Source: Chlorobiota bacterium (GTDB lineage: Bacteria > Bacteroidota > Bacteroidia > Bacteroidales > JAADGE01). Taken from it: 8,887 nt of DNA. Within the stretch, counting starts at the first letter, position 1; each line of letters starts with the position of its first letter. Shown here piece after piece: positions 1 to 6,121 of this stretch. Location: the NCBI GenBank assembly GCA_030592825.1, contig JAUVIG010000136.1:1-8887 (forward strand), in the 5' to 3' direction. The notes under the pieces are model-generated. The model had not been told where the DNA came from and made no database searches. It worked only from the letters and a program-made list of their open reading frames with translations. The position numbers and the translations under genes are program-made.

Positions 1-13
1 TCTGAAAATAAAT

Positions 14-21
14 TATATTTG
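14..21 (+). promoter_or_regulatory. Candidate Bacteroidota-type -7 promoter element
   Basis: TATATTTG matches the Bacteroidota -7 consensus TAnnTTTG and lies 31 bases before the ATG of the lipoprotein gene at 53. The matching -33 TTG would fall outside or at the very edge of the window, so only half of the promoter can be judged. The short leader to the ATG is A-rich and has no Shine-Dalgarno sequence. Confidence 0.35.
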
Positions 22-52
22 TAATGAAAATAATACATTAAGCAATCTAAAT

Positions 53-1168
53 ATGAAAAAACTATCTGTGATATTAATACTGTTTGTATTTATAGGTGCA
101 TGCAAGAACACACATAATAACGATAGTAAAGATTTTCTAATCAAAGGATACATAAACGATTATCCGAAAGGGAAAGTAGTTTTATGTAAATATCAAGATA
201 ATAAATTGGTTCCTGTTGATTCTGTTTTTATGACAAAGAATAAATTTATATTTAAATATGTTAAAGTTGAAAATCCCGAAATATATTATCTTATAGTTGA
301 TGATAATCAAATAATTATTGAGTTTTTTATGGATTGTAATAATATTCAAATAAATGCGGATAATAATAACGGAGGTTTTATAGAAGTTGAAGGTTCAAAA
401 ACACATGATGAATATGTAGCTTTTTTAGAGAATAATCTTGTTTTTGAAAATAAACAAAAAGAGATTCATTCTCAAAAAGAAATTGCCGAGTTAAATAATG
501 ATACTGTTTTGTTAAACGAACTTGATTCAATGTATTCAAATGTTTATCAAGAACAAATTGTTTTTATAAGATCATATATAAAAGAGAATAATGCAAGTTT
601 TGTATCGGCATTTATTGCTTCAAGAACTTTAGCAGATATTGTTAAACTTGATGAATTAGAGAGCATTACGTCTATTTTTTCTGATACTGTAAGAACATCT
701 GTTTATTTTAAAGAATTGAAAGATAAAATTGAAATTAAGAAAAGAACTCAAACAGGAATGCAAGCTCCTGATTTTTCATTACCTGATACATCAGGAACTG
801 TTATTTCTCTCTCATCATTACAAGGAAAGTATGTTTTGTTAGATTTTTCTGCTTCTTGGCACGAAACAAGTCGGAGTAGAAATCCGCAATTAAAGAAGAT
901 TCGTAAGAAGTATAAAAATAAGGGATTTGAAATCTATCAGGTAAGTTTTGAAAGAAATAAAATTCAATGGAAAGATGTTATTAATGAAGATAAGATTGAT
1001 TGGATATGTGTGTCAGATATAAAAGGATTGAATTCAGACGTTGAAGATCTTTACGGAATAAGAAAACTCCCTACAACATTTTTTTTAGATAAAAGAGGTG
1101 TAATTTTATTTTATGATCTTAAAGTTGAAGAATTAGATTCTGTTATGAAGGAATTGTTATTTTATTAG
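53..1168 (+). CDS. TlpA-like thioredoxin-fold lipoprotein with degenerate active site (DUF4369-type N-domain)
   Basis: Predicted exported lipoprotein of 371 residues. Residues 1-17 form a lipoprotein signal peptide: two lysines, a hydrophobic stretch and the lipobox IGAC, with Cys17 as the lipidated residue. This fixes the start at 53. Residues about 26-115 look like the beta-rich DUF4369 domain that often precedes thioredoxin folds in Bacteroidota. About 120-230 is a charged helical linker. Residues 236-371 form a TlpA/AhpC-like thioredoxin fold, with APDFSLPD at 238-245, LLDFSASW at 262-269 and the cis-proline loop LPTTFFLD at 339-346. Where relatives have WCxxCR, this protein has WHETSR (269-274), so both redox cysteines are replaced, by His270 and Ser273. 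Classical disulfide reductase activity is therefore unlikely; a binding or structural role in the periplasm is inferred. It stands alone, with a long gap before the next gene. Confidence 0.88.
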   Translation: MKKLSVILILFVFIGACKNTHNNDSKDFLIKGYINDYPKGKVVLCKYQDNKLVPVDSVFMTKNKFIFKYVKVENPEIYYLIVDDNQIIIEFFMDCNNIQINADNNNGGFIEVEGSKTHDEYVAFLENNLVFENKQKEIHSQKEIAELNNDTVLLNELDSMYSNVYQEQIVFIRSYIKENNASFVSAFIASRTLADIVKLDELESITSIFSDTVRTSVYFKELKDKIEIKKRTQTGMQAPDFSLPDTSGTVISLSSLQGKYVLLDFSASWHETSRSRNPQLKKIRKKYKNKGFEIYQVSFERNKIQWKDVINEDKIDWICVSDIKGLNSDVEDLYGIRKLPTTFFLDKRGVILFYDLKVEELDSVMKELLFY

Positions 1169-1353
1169 ACCTGACAAATTTCTTTAATTTATTGAGCCTT
1201 TAATGCCTGTCAAACAAAAGTTTGCAAAAATGTGATGATGTTATTACAGCATTGTTTTTTCAAATCCGGCAGTTCTATACATTGTTAAATAGTTTCAATT
1301 GCTGTAAAACATATTTGAGATTATAATTATTCTTTATAAATTTAGATTTTAAT
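1169..1353. other. Intergenic stretch with no gene seen
   Basis: This is the AT-rich gap between the lipoprotein gene and the palindromic element. The only structure I see is a weak 5-bp hairpin, CAAAC-AAAA-GTTTG at 1211-1224, with no T-tract after it, so it is not a convincing terminator. There is no start with a credible reading frame on either strand and no tRNA-like structure. Confidence 0.6.
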
Positions 1354-1515
1354 ATATTGAGTCTACTCCGAAAAGTGATTTTTTGCCACAAAGACACTAA
1401 AACACAAAGAATCACAAAAATTAAATTGCTTATTGTAAGCTCTTTGTGTAATTTTGTGTCTTGGTGATTTAGTGGCATTTTTTATTTTCTTTACTTTTCG
1501 GAGTAGACTCAATAT
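1354..1515. repeat. MITE-like palindromic repeat element with perfect 23-bp terminal inverted repeats
   Basis: Bases 1354-1376 and 1493-1515 are perfect reverse complements (23 bp, core GAGTCTACTCCGAAAAGT). Nested inside is a second, imperfect inverted repeat: TGCCAC (1384-1389) with GTGGCA (1472-1477), GACAC (1393-1397) with GTGTC (1456-1460), and ACACAAAGA (1402-1410) with TCTTTGTGT (1441-1449). The loop is about 1411-1440. The element is 162 bp, contains no transposase and ends 25 bases before the glutamate dehydrogenase start. The inner CACAAAG / CTTTGTG type of arm is, as far as I recall, a common interspersed intergenic repeat in Bacteroidota and some other environmental bacteria. I see no clear target-site duplication. 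As RNA it would form a long stem, so it may also separate the two neighbouring transcription units. Confidence 0.8.
1426..1456 (+). promoter_or_regulatory. Candidate promoter inside the palindromic repeat, directed at glutamate dehydrogenase
   Basis: TTG at 1426-1428 is followed after 20 bases by TAATTTTG at 1449-1456. This matches the Bacteroidota housekeeping pattern TTG-N19-21-TAnnTTTG. It would start transcription about 75-80 bases before the ATG at 1541, and the leader would contain the right arm of the repeat. No better match was found closer to the gene. The match could be chance in AT-rich DNA. Confidence 0.4.
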
Positions 1516-1540
1516 CTAACATTTTAAAACAATTACAGCA

Positions 1541-2827
1541 ATGAGTAAAACAAGCTATAATCCTTTTCAGGCAGCACAGAAACAATTTGACCATGCTGCA
1601 GATTTGTTGGAGCTGAATCAAGCTGCAAGAGATTTTTTAAGAAATCCTATGCGTGAATTTCATTTTACAATACCTGTAAGAATGGATGACGGAACAAAAA
1701 AAATATTTAACGCATTCAGAATCCATCATAATGATGCAAGAGGTCCTGCTAAAGGAGGTATTCGTTTTCATCCTATGGAAACAATTGATACGGTCAGGGC
1801 ATTATCAATGTGGATGACATGGAAAACATCTGTTGTTGATATTCCTCTCGGAGGCGGAAAAGGAGGTGTTGTTTGCGATCCTCATAATTTAAGCCAATTT
1901 GAGCAAGAACAGATATGTCGCGGATGGATTCGTCAAATAGTGAAAAATATCGGACCGAATTCTGATATTCCGGCTCCTGATGTTATGACAAATCCGCAAC
2001 ATATGCTTTGGATGTTGGATGAATTTGAAACTATTAACGGAGGAAGGTTTCCCGGAACAATTACCGGAAAACCGTTGGGAATGGGAGGATCACAAGGAAG
2101 AACAGAAGCAACCGGATACGGAACTATCATAACTGTAAGGGAAGCTTTGAGGGAACTGAATATTAAACCGGAAAATACTGTTGTAAGCATACAAGGGTTT
2201 GGTAATGTTGCCCGATATGCTGTTGAATTATATAACAAGATGGGAGGAAAAGTAATTTGTGTTTCTTCTTGGGACAATAATGACCAAAAAAGCTATGCAT
2301 TCAGGAAAAAAGAAGGTATAAATTTGGAAGAATTGACAGAAATTACAGATTCTTTCGGAGGTATTGATAAAAATAAAGCTCAAGACCTCGGTTATGAGTT
2401 ATTAGACGGTGATACATGGATAGAGCAGGAAGTTGATATTTTGATCCCGGCAGCTTTAGAGAATCAAATTACAGAAAAAAACGCTGATAAAATTCATCAA
2501 AGAGTAAAATTAATTGCAGAAGGAGCTAACGGTCCGACTGCTCCTGATGCAGATGAAATTTTAAATAAACAAAACCTATTGGTCATTCCTGATTTTTTAG
2601 CAAATGCCGGCGGAGTTGTTTGCAGTTATTTTGAGCAAGTGCAAAATAATATGAATTATTATTGGAGTAAAGATGAAGTTCTGGCAAAATTAGATATGAA
2701 AATGACTTCTGCTTATGCTTCTGTCAGTGATTTTGCAAAACAAAATAATGTAACCTTAAGAGAAGCTGCATATTTAATTTCTGTAGACAGAGTAGCAAAT
2801 GCCTGCCAAAGCAGGGGGTGGATTTAA
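1541..2827 (+). CDS. gdhA: Glutamate dehydrogenase (Glu/Leu/Phe/Val dehydrogenase family)
   Basis: Cytosolic enzyme interconverting glutamate and 2-oxoglutarate plus ammonia with a nicotinamide cofactor, linking amino-acid catabolism or ammonia assimilation to the TCA cycle. At 428 residues it has the length of the hexameric small-subunit class. The N-terminal substrate domain has AKGGIRFHP (70-78), MTWK (92-95), PLGGGKGG (102-109) and PAPD (144-147). Lys71, Lys95, Lys107 and Asp147 are spaced 24, 12 and 40 apart, exactly as Lys89, Lys113, Lys125 and Asp165 in the Clostridium symbiosum enzyme, so it should be active. The C-terminal Rossmann domain has GFGNVA (219-224). The usual glycine-rich loop after the second Rossmann strand is replaced by VSSWDNND (241-248), so NAD versus NADP preference cannot be called. 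No Shine-Dalgarno precedes the ATG. It appears monocistronic, with repeats on both sides. Confidence 0.95.
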   Translation: MSKTSYNPFQAAQKQFDHAADLLELNQAARDFLRNPMREFHFTIPVRMDDGTKKIFNAFRIHHNDARGPAKGGIRFHPMETIDTVRALSMWMTWKTSVVDIPLGGGKGGVVCDPHNLSQFEQEQICRGWIRQIVKNIGPNSDIPAPDVMTNPQHMLWMLDEFETINGGRFPGTITGKPLGMGGSQGRTEATGYGTIITVREALRELNIKPENTVVSIQGFGNVARYAVELYNKMGGKVICVSSWDNNDQKSYAFRKKEGINLEELTEITDSFGGIDKNKAQDLGYELLDGDTWIEQEVDILIPAALENQITEKNADKIHQRVKLIAEGANGPTAPDADEILNKQNLLVIPDFLANAGGVVCSYFEQVQNNMNYYWSKDEVLAKLDMKMTSAYASVSDFAKQNNVTLREAAYLISVDRVANACQSRGWI

Positions 2828-2868
2828 ACAATACTCAAATAACAAATAACAATACTCAAATAATAAAT
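2827..2868. repeat. Two-copy 21-bp tandem repeat after gdhA
   Basis: Copies at 2827-2847 and 2848-2868 share 20 of 21 bases; both begin AACAATACTCAAATAA and differ by one C/T change. The repeat starts on the last base of the gdhA stop codon. It forms part of the left arm of the larger inverted repeat in this gap. Confidence 0.75.
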
Positions 2869-2956
2869 GATAATCAATGATTCAAAAGTCGAAACAGGAT
2901 GAATATTAAAATAATGTGTATTGGATATTTTTTGTTATTTGTTTCTTTGTTATTTG
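2836..2956. repeat. Imperfect inverted repeat in the gdhA to ATP-grasp gap
   Basis: The left arm, 2836-2852 (CAAATAACAAATAACAA), is matched by two overlapping right-arm options. TTGTTATTTG at 2932-2941 complements its first ten bases, and TTTGTTATTTG at 2946-2956 complements its first eleven. The whole lies between gdhA and the next gene and could fold in RNA of either strand. It resembles the low-complexity palindromic intergenic repeats seen in Bacteroidota genomes. No GC-rich stem with a T-tract is present, so it is not called a classical terminator. I see nothing else firm in 2828-3045. Confidence 0.6.
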
Positions 2957-3010
2957 GAATTTATAGAATATTAATATTTCTAATTAAACTAACATAGTGG
3001 TAGAACCAAT

Positions 3011-3018
3011 TATATTTT
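3011..3018 (+). promoter_or_regulatory. Weak candidate -7 element before the ATP-grasp gene
   Basis: TATATTTT differs from the Bacteroidota -7 consensus TAnnTTTG only in its last base and lies 27 bases before the ATG at 3046. I found no TTG at the required distance upstream, so this is a weak call. It is listed because a promoter is expected somewhere between the repeat and the gene. Confidence 0.2.
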
Positions 3019-3045
3019 AGGTTTTAATCATAAATATCTGAAAAT

Positions 3046-4767
3046 ATGCAATTAGAAAAACAATTTTTTAATTCAGAATATCCGATAAGTTATCTCGGAG
3101 ACGGTGAACTTGGAGGAAAGGCAAAAGGTTTGGAATTTATAAATTCTGCCGTATCTTCCGGAATAAATAAAGATGAATTTCCGGAATTTGATATCAATAT
3201 TCCAAAAATGGTAGTAATCAGAACAGATGTGTTTGATTCATTTATGAAAAGCAACAATTTATATGAAATTGCATTATCTGATGCAAGTGATGAACGTATT
3301 GCATTAGCTTTTCAAAAAGCTGACTTGCCGTTTAATATATTAGGCGATTTAAGATTAATTGTAACTGAAGTTAAACAACCTTTGGCCATTCGTTCTTCAA
3401 GTTTATTGGAAGATGCAATGAATGAGCCTTTTGCAGGCATATACGGAACTAAATTGACTCCGAATAATCAACATGATATCGATACAAGGTTCAGAAAATT
3501 AACAGAAGCTGTTAAATATGTGTATGCATCAACTTTTTTTAAAGCTCCGAAAAACTATATAAAAGCAACCAAACATAAGACAGAAAATGAAAAAATGGCT
3601 GTTATCATACAAGAAATTGTAGGTAATGAACACAGTAAAAGATTTTACCCTGAAATATCCGGTGTAGCCAGATCGTATAATTTTTATCCTCCGGGGAATG
3701 CCAAGCCGGAAGATGGTGTTGTAAATCTTGCTGCCGGTCTCGGAAAAACAATAGTTGACGGTGGTGTTTCGTGGGCTTATTCACCTGCTGCTCCGAAAAA
3801 AGATCCTCCCTTTAAAACAATAAGGGATATGCTTAAACAAACACAGCTTAAATTTTGGTCAGTTAATTTAGGACAATTGCCTGAATATGACCCGATTAAT
3901 GAAACAGAATATATGTTTGAAAAATATATTACAGAAGCTGAAGAAGACGGAACTTTAAAACAATTAGTATCTACTTATGATGCATCAGCAGACAGGATTT
4001 GGACCGGACAATCAGGAGCCGGTCCGAGAATATTGACATTTGCTCCTATTCTTAAATCTCAAACTATCCCTTTAAATAATCTGATAAAAAAGTTACTTAA
4101 AATTTGTGAAGAAGCATATAATTCACCTGTTGAAACAGAATTTGCTGTTACTATTAATAAAAACGAAAACAGTCCTCCGTACAGATTTGGGTTTTTACAA
4201 GTAAGACCAATGGTTGTTTCATCTGAAGAAGTTAATATAAAGGATAATGAATTTGAAGGAAAAAACGTTTTACTAAGTTCTGCCTATGTTCTCGGAAACG
4301 GCAGCATAAACACTTTAACCGATATTGTTTATTTAAAAGTAGGGAATTTTCAGGCAAAATATACTTATAAAATAGCCAAAGAACTTGAAGAAATTAATAA
4401 GAAACTTATAGCTGAAAACAGAAAATATCTTTTGATAGGTTTCGGCAGATGGGGAACTACTGATCCATGGGCAGGGATACCTGTTGATTGGAGCCAAATA
4501 TCAGCTGCCAAAGTTATTGTTGAAACCTCAATAGAAGAAATGTTACAAGAAATGAGTCAAGCATCTCACTTTTTTCATAATGTAACAAGTTTTCAAGTTT
4601 CTTATTTTTCAGTACCATATACAGACAGTACAAATATAGACTGGGATTGGCTCTATGAACTTGAAACTATTGAGGAAACTCAATTCATTAAACATGCAAA
4701 AACAAAAAAGCCTTTGAAAATTAAAGTAGACGGAAGAACCGGCAAAGGTGTTATTTTAAAAAGTTAA
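3046..4767 (+). CDS. PEP synthase/PPDK-type ATP-grasp protein lacking phosphohistidine and PEP-binding domains
   Basis: Cytosolic protein of 573 residues. Residues about 15-390 are a PEP/pyruvate-binding (PPDK N-terminal, ATP-grasp) domain: GELGGKAKGL (20-29), LAIRSSSLLED (113-123), FAGIYGT (129-135), AVIIQEIVG (185-193), GLGKTIVDGG (231-240), ETEFAV (363-368) and LQVRPM (384-389). Lys25, Arg116, Glu363, Glu365, Gln385 and Arg387 correspond to Lys22, Arg92, Asp321, Glu323, Gln335 and Arg337 of C. symbiosum PPDK, so ATP binding looks intact. There is no TSHAA-type phosphohistidine motif and no TIM barrel. Residues 400-573 are instead a C-terminal domain with GFGRWGTTDPW (465-475) and SHFFH (507-511), which recurs in the 6114 gene. 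Full PEP synthases are far longer, near 800-900 residues. Neither pyruvate dikinase nor PEP synthase activity should be assumed; the substrate is unknown. The start follows an A-rich leader without Shine-Dalgarno. Confidence 0.85.
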   Translation: MQLEKQFFNSEYPISYLGDGELGGKAKGLEFINSAVSSGINKDEFPEFDINIPKMVVIRTDVFDSFMKSNNLYEIALSDASDERIALAFQKADLPFNILGDLRLIVTEVKQPLAIRSSSLLEDAMNEPFAGIYGTKLTPNNQHDIDTRFRKLTEAVKYVYASTFFKAPKNYIKATKHKTENEKMAVIIQEIVGNEHSKRFYPEISGVARSYNFYPPGNAKPEDGVVNLAAGLGKTIVDGGVSWAYSPAAPKKDPPFKTIRDMLKQTQLKFWSVNLGQLPEYDPINETEYMFEKYITEAEEDGTLKQLVSTYDASADRIWTGQSGAGPRILTFAPILKSQTIPLNNLIKKLLKICEEAYNSPVETEFAVTINKNENSPPYRFGFLQVRPMVVSSEEVNIKDNEFEGKNVLLSSAYVLGNGSINTLTDIVYLKVGNFQAKYTYKIAKELEEINKKLIAENRKYLLIGFGRWGTTDPWAGIPVDWSQISAAKVIVETSIEEMLQEMSQASHFFHNVTSFQVSYFSVPYTDSTNIDWDWLYELETIEETQFIKHAKTKKPLKIKVDGRTGKGVILKS

Positions 4768-4777
4768 TGACGCCTTT
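4744..4777 (+). other. RNA hairpin overlapping the stop codon of the ATP-grasp gene
   Basis: AAAGGTGTTATT (4744-4755) can pair along its whole length with AATGACGCCTTT (4766-4777), using two G-U pairs and a 10-base loop. The gene's TAA stop (4765-4767) overlaps the loop-stem junction. No T-tract follows, so it is not a standard intrinsic terminator. It could protect the 3' end or weaken read-through towards the permease gene, or be coincidental. Confidence 0.35.
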
Positions 4778-4829
4778 CAAAAGACCGTGGGTTTAATAAC
4801 AATACACCTTAAAAAATTATACAAATATC

Positions 4830-4980
4830 GAATAACGAATATTGAACACAAAATAATGAAGTATTTATTTTATCATCGAAAAATAAGTAATAATGTCCGG
4901 CACAAAAAATAATATGTTTGCAAAATTGATTTCCAAATGCTTGTTTAACTTTAACATTCATCATTCAATATTCGTTATTC
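4830..4980. repeat. Palindromic intergenic repeat with perfect 17-bp arms
   Basis: GAATAACGAATATTGAA (4830-4846) is the exact reverse complement of 4964-4980, separated by 117 bases. Similarity continues imperfectly inward (AACACAAAATAATGAA against TTAACATTCATCATT). No coding sequence lies inside. The GAATAACGAATATTGAA type of sequence is, as I recall, a frequent interspersed repeat in Bacteroidota. Apart from this element, 4768-5077 holds only the stop-codon hairpin and a possible -7 element at 4913-4920. Confidence 0.7.
4913..4920 (+). promoter_or_regulatory. Possible -7 element upstream of the permease gene
   Basis: TATGTTTG fits TAnnTTTG and lies 157 bases before the permease ATG, inside the palindromic repeat. 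No TTG sits at the expected -33 distance. Transcription from here would include the right arm of the repeat in a long leader. Support is weak. Confidence 0.2.
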
Positions 4981-5077
4981 AAAATTCAAAAAGTTACAAA
5001 CAGACGACAAAGCTGAACATACATCACTATTATCAAAGATGACGATTTAACCGGATAAAATTATAAAACTTGGAAAA

Positions 5078-6121
5078 ATGATTTCGCCCTTATTCAGTCA
5101 TTTATTAATACCGTATCTAATTGCAATGTTTCTTGCATTAAATATGGGAGGAAGCGGAACCGGGCCTGCATTCTCAGCAGCTTACGGTTCGAATATCATC
5201 AGAAAAACATTGATCCCCGGCCTTTTTGGCATTATGGTTTTTTTGGGAGCTGTAATTGCAGGTAAAGGTACAGCTACTACAGTCGGTAAAGGATTATTAT
5301 CTCCGGAAATGATGAGTTTTACTGTAGTTTCAATAATATTATTTTCAGTATCAATTTCTTTATTGATTGCCAATCTTTTCGGAATTCCTCAATCCACAAG
5401 TCAGGCAACTATATTGGCTGTTACGGCTCCGGCTATCTATTTTAATGCATTTAATTCTGAAATGTTATTTTATGAAATAATACCTGTTTGGTTTGTTCTG
5501 CCTGTAATTTCATTCGTTATATGTTTTTTAATCGGTAAATACATTTACAAACCACTAAGGCGAAAAGGATATACTATTTCAAAAAAAATTAATGAAAGCT
5601 ATGTTCTTAAAGGACTTATACTGCTGATGTCGTTATATGTAGCATTTTCAATAGGAGCTAATAATGTTGCAAATGCTGCCGGGCCTATAGCAAGTATGAC
5701 CATTAATGAATTAAATATTGATTTAGACAGCAATTTTGTGTTAATAATGATTCTTTCTACCCTGATAATTGCACCGAGTTTTGGGATCGGAAGTTCAATT
5801 TTCGGGCATAAAGTTGTTAAAAATACCGGAAAAGAAATTGTTCTGTTCGGAAAAATTGAAGCAGTTATTATAGCATTTGTTTCTGCAAGTTTGCTCTTAT
5901 TCGCATCATTAACAAAAGGCATTCCTACTTCATTGGTACAATTAAATGTTGGTGCAATTATCGGTATAGGTGTTGCAAAACTTGGTTTTAAAAATATTTT
6001 CAAAAAAACTTCAGTTAACAAATTTTTTGCAATGTGGATTATAGCACCAATAATTTCATTTTCATTATCCCTCTTTTTTATATATTTAGCTGACATTTTT
6101 AATATTCTTGAATATGAATAA
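5078..6121 (+). CDS. PiT-superfamily anion permease (phosphate or sulfate), CysP-like variant
   Basis: Inner-membrane transporter of 347 residues with about ten hydrophobic segments and the inverted two-half architecture of the PiT family. The second half has the family signature GANNVANAAGP (193-203). The first-half equivalent is diverged to LNMGGSGTGPAF (21-32). The re-entrant motifs are GIPQSTSQAT (102-111) and GIPTSLVQLNVG (281-292); both have Gln where classical phosphate transporters have His in STTHA. From memory, this combination resembles Bacillus subtilis CysP, a PiT-family sulfate permease, more than E. coli PitA. The substrate is therefore left open between phosphate, sulfate and a related oxyanion. 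Classical PitA proteins are much longer because of a central loop; here a short basic loop (about 153-175) separates the halves. The stop overlaps the next gene by 8 bases, suggesting co-expression and a functional link with that sensor/ATP-grasp protein. Confidence 0.85.
   Translation: MISPLFSHLLIPYLIAMFLALNMGGSGTGPAFSAAYGSNIIRKTLIPGLFGIMVFLGAVIAGKGTATTVGKGLLSPEMMSFTVVSIILFSVSISLLIANLFGIPQSTSQATILAVTAPAIYFNAFNSEMLFYEIIPVWFVLPVISFVICFLIGKYIYKPLRRKGYTISKKINESYVLKGLILLMSLYVAFSIGANNVANAAGPIASMTINELNIDLDSNFVLIMILSTLIIAPSFGIGSSIFGHKVVKNTGKEIVLFGKIEAVIIAFVSASLLLFASLTKGIPTSLVQLNVGAIIGIGVAKLGFKNIFKKTSVNKFFAMWIIAPIISFSLSLFFIYLADIFNILEYE

Noticed and set aside
1211..1224. CAAAC-AAAA-GTTTG hairpin as a terminator for the lipoprotein gene
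   Set aside because: Only five base pairs and no following T-tract.
1275..1478. 67-codon minus-strand frame beginning MPLNHQDTKLHKE
   Set aside because: It is read out of the palindromic repeat element; this type of peptide is a familiar false gene from CTTTGTGTAATTTTGTG-like repeats. It has no start context and no domain.
1298..1542. Outer 10-bp inverted repeat ATTGCTGTAA (1298-1307) / TTACAGCAAT (1533-1542) around the palindromic element, touching the gdhA ATG
   Set aside because: Ten bases over 245 bp in AT-rich DNA is weak, it is not contiguous with the 23-bp arms, and no regulator is indicated.
1933..2277. 114-codon minus-strand frame inside gdhA
   Set aside because: It lies wholly opposite a well-conserved glutamate dehydrogenase frame and its product shows no recognisable motif.
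2899..2997. 32-codon frame encoding a hydrophobic peptide (MNIKIMCIGYFLLFVSLLF start)
   Set aside because: It could pass for a small membrane protein, but its sequence is largely the T-rich right arm of the inverted repeat, which gives Leu/Phe-rich peptides by chance.
3046..4767. Annotation of the 573-residue protein as complete PEP synthase or pyruvate phosphate dikinase
   Set aside because: The phosphohistidine and PEP-binding domains are absent, so the full reaction cannot be assigned.
5182..6096. Two minus-strand frames (5182-5373 and 5599-6096) opposite the permease
   Set aside because: Both are antisense shadows of the PiT permease frame, which carries clear family motifs; low-complexity Ile/Asn/Pro-rich products.
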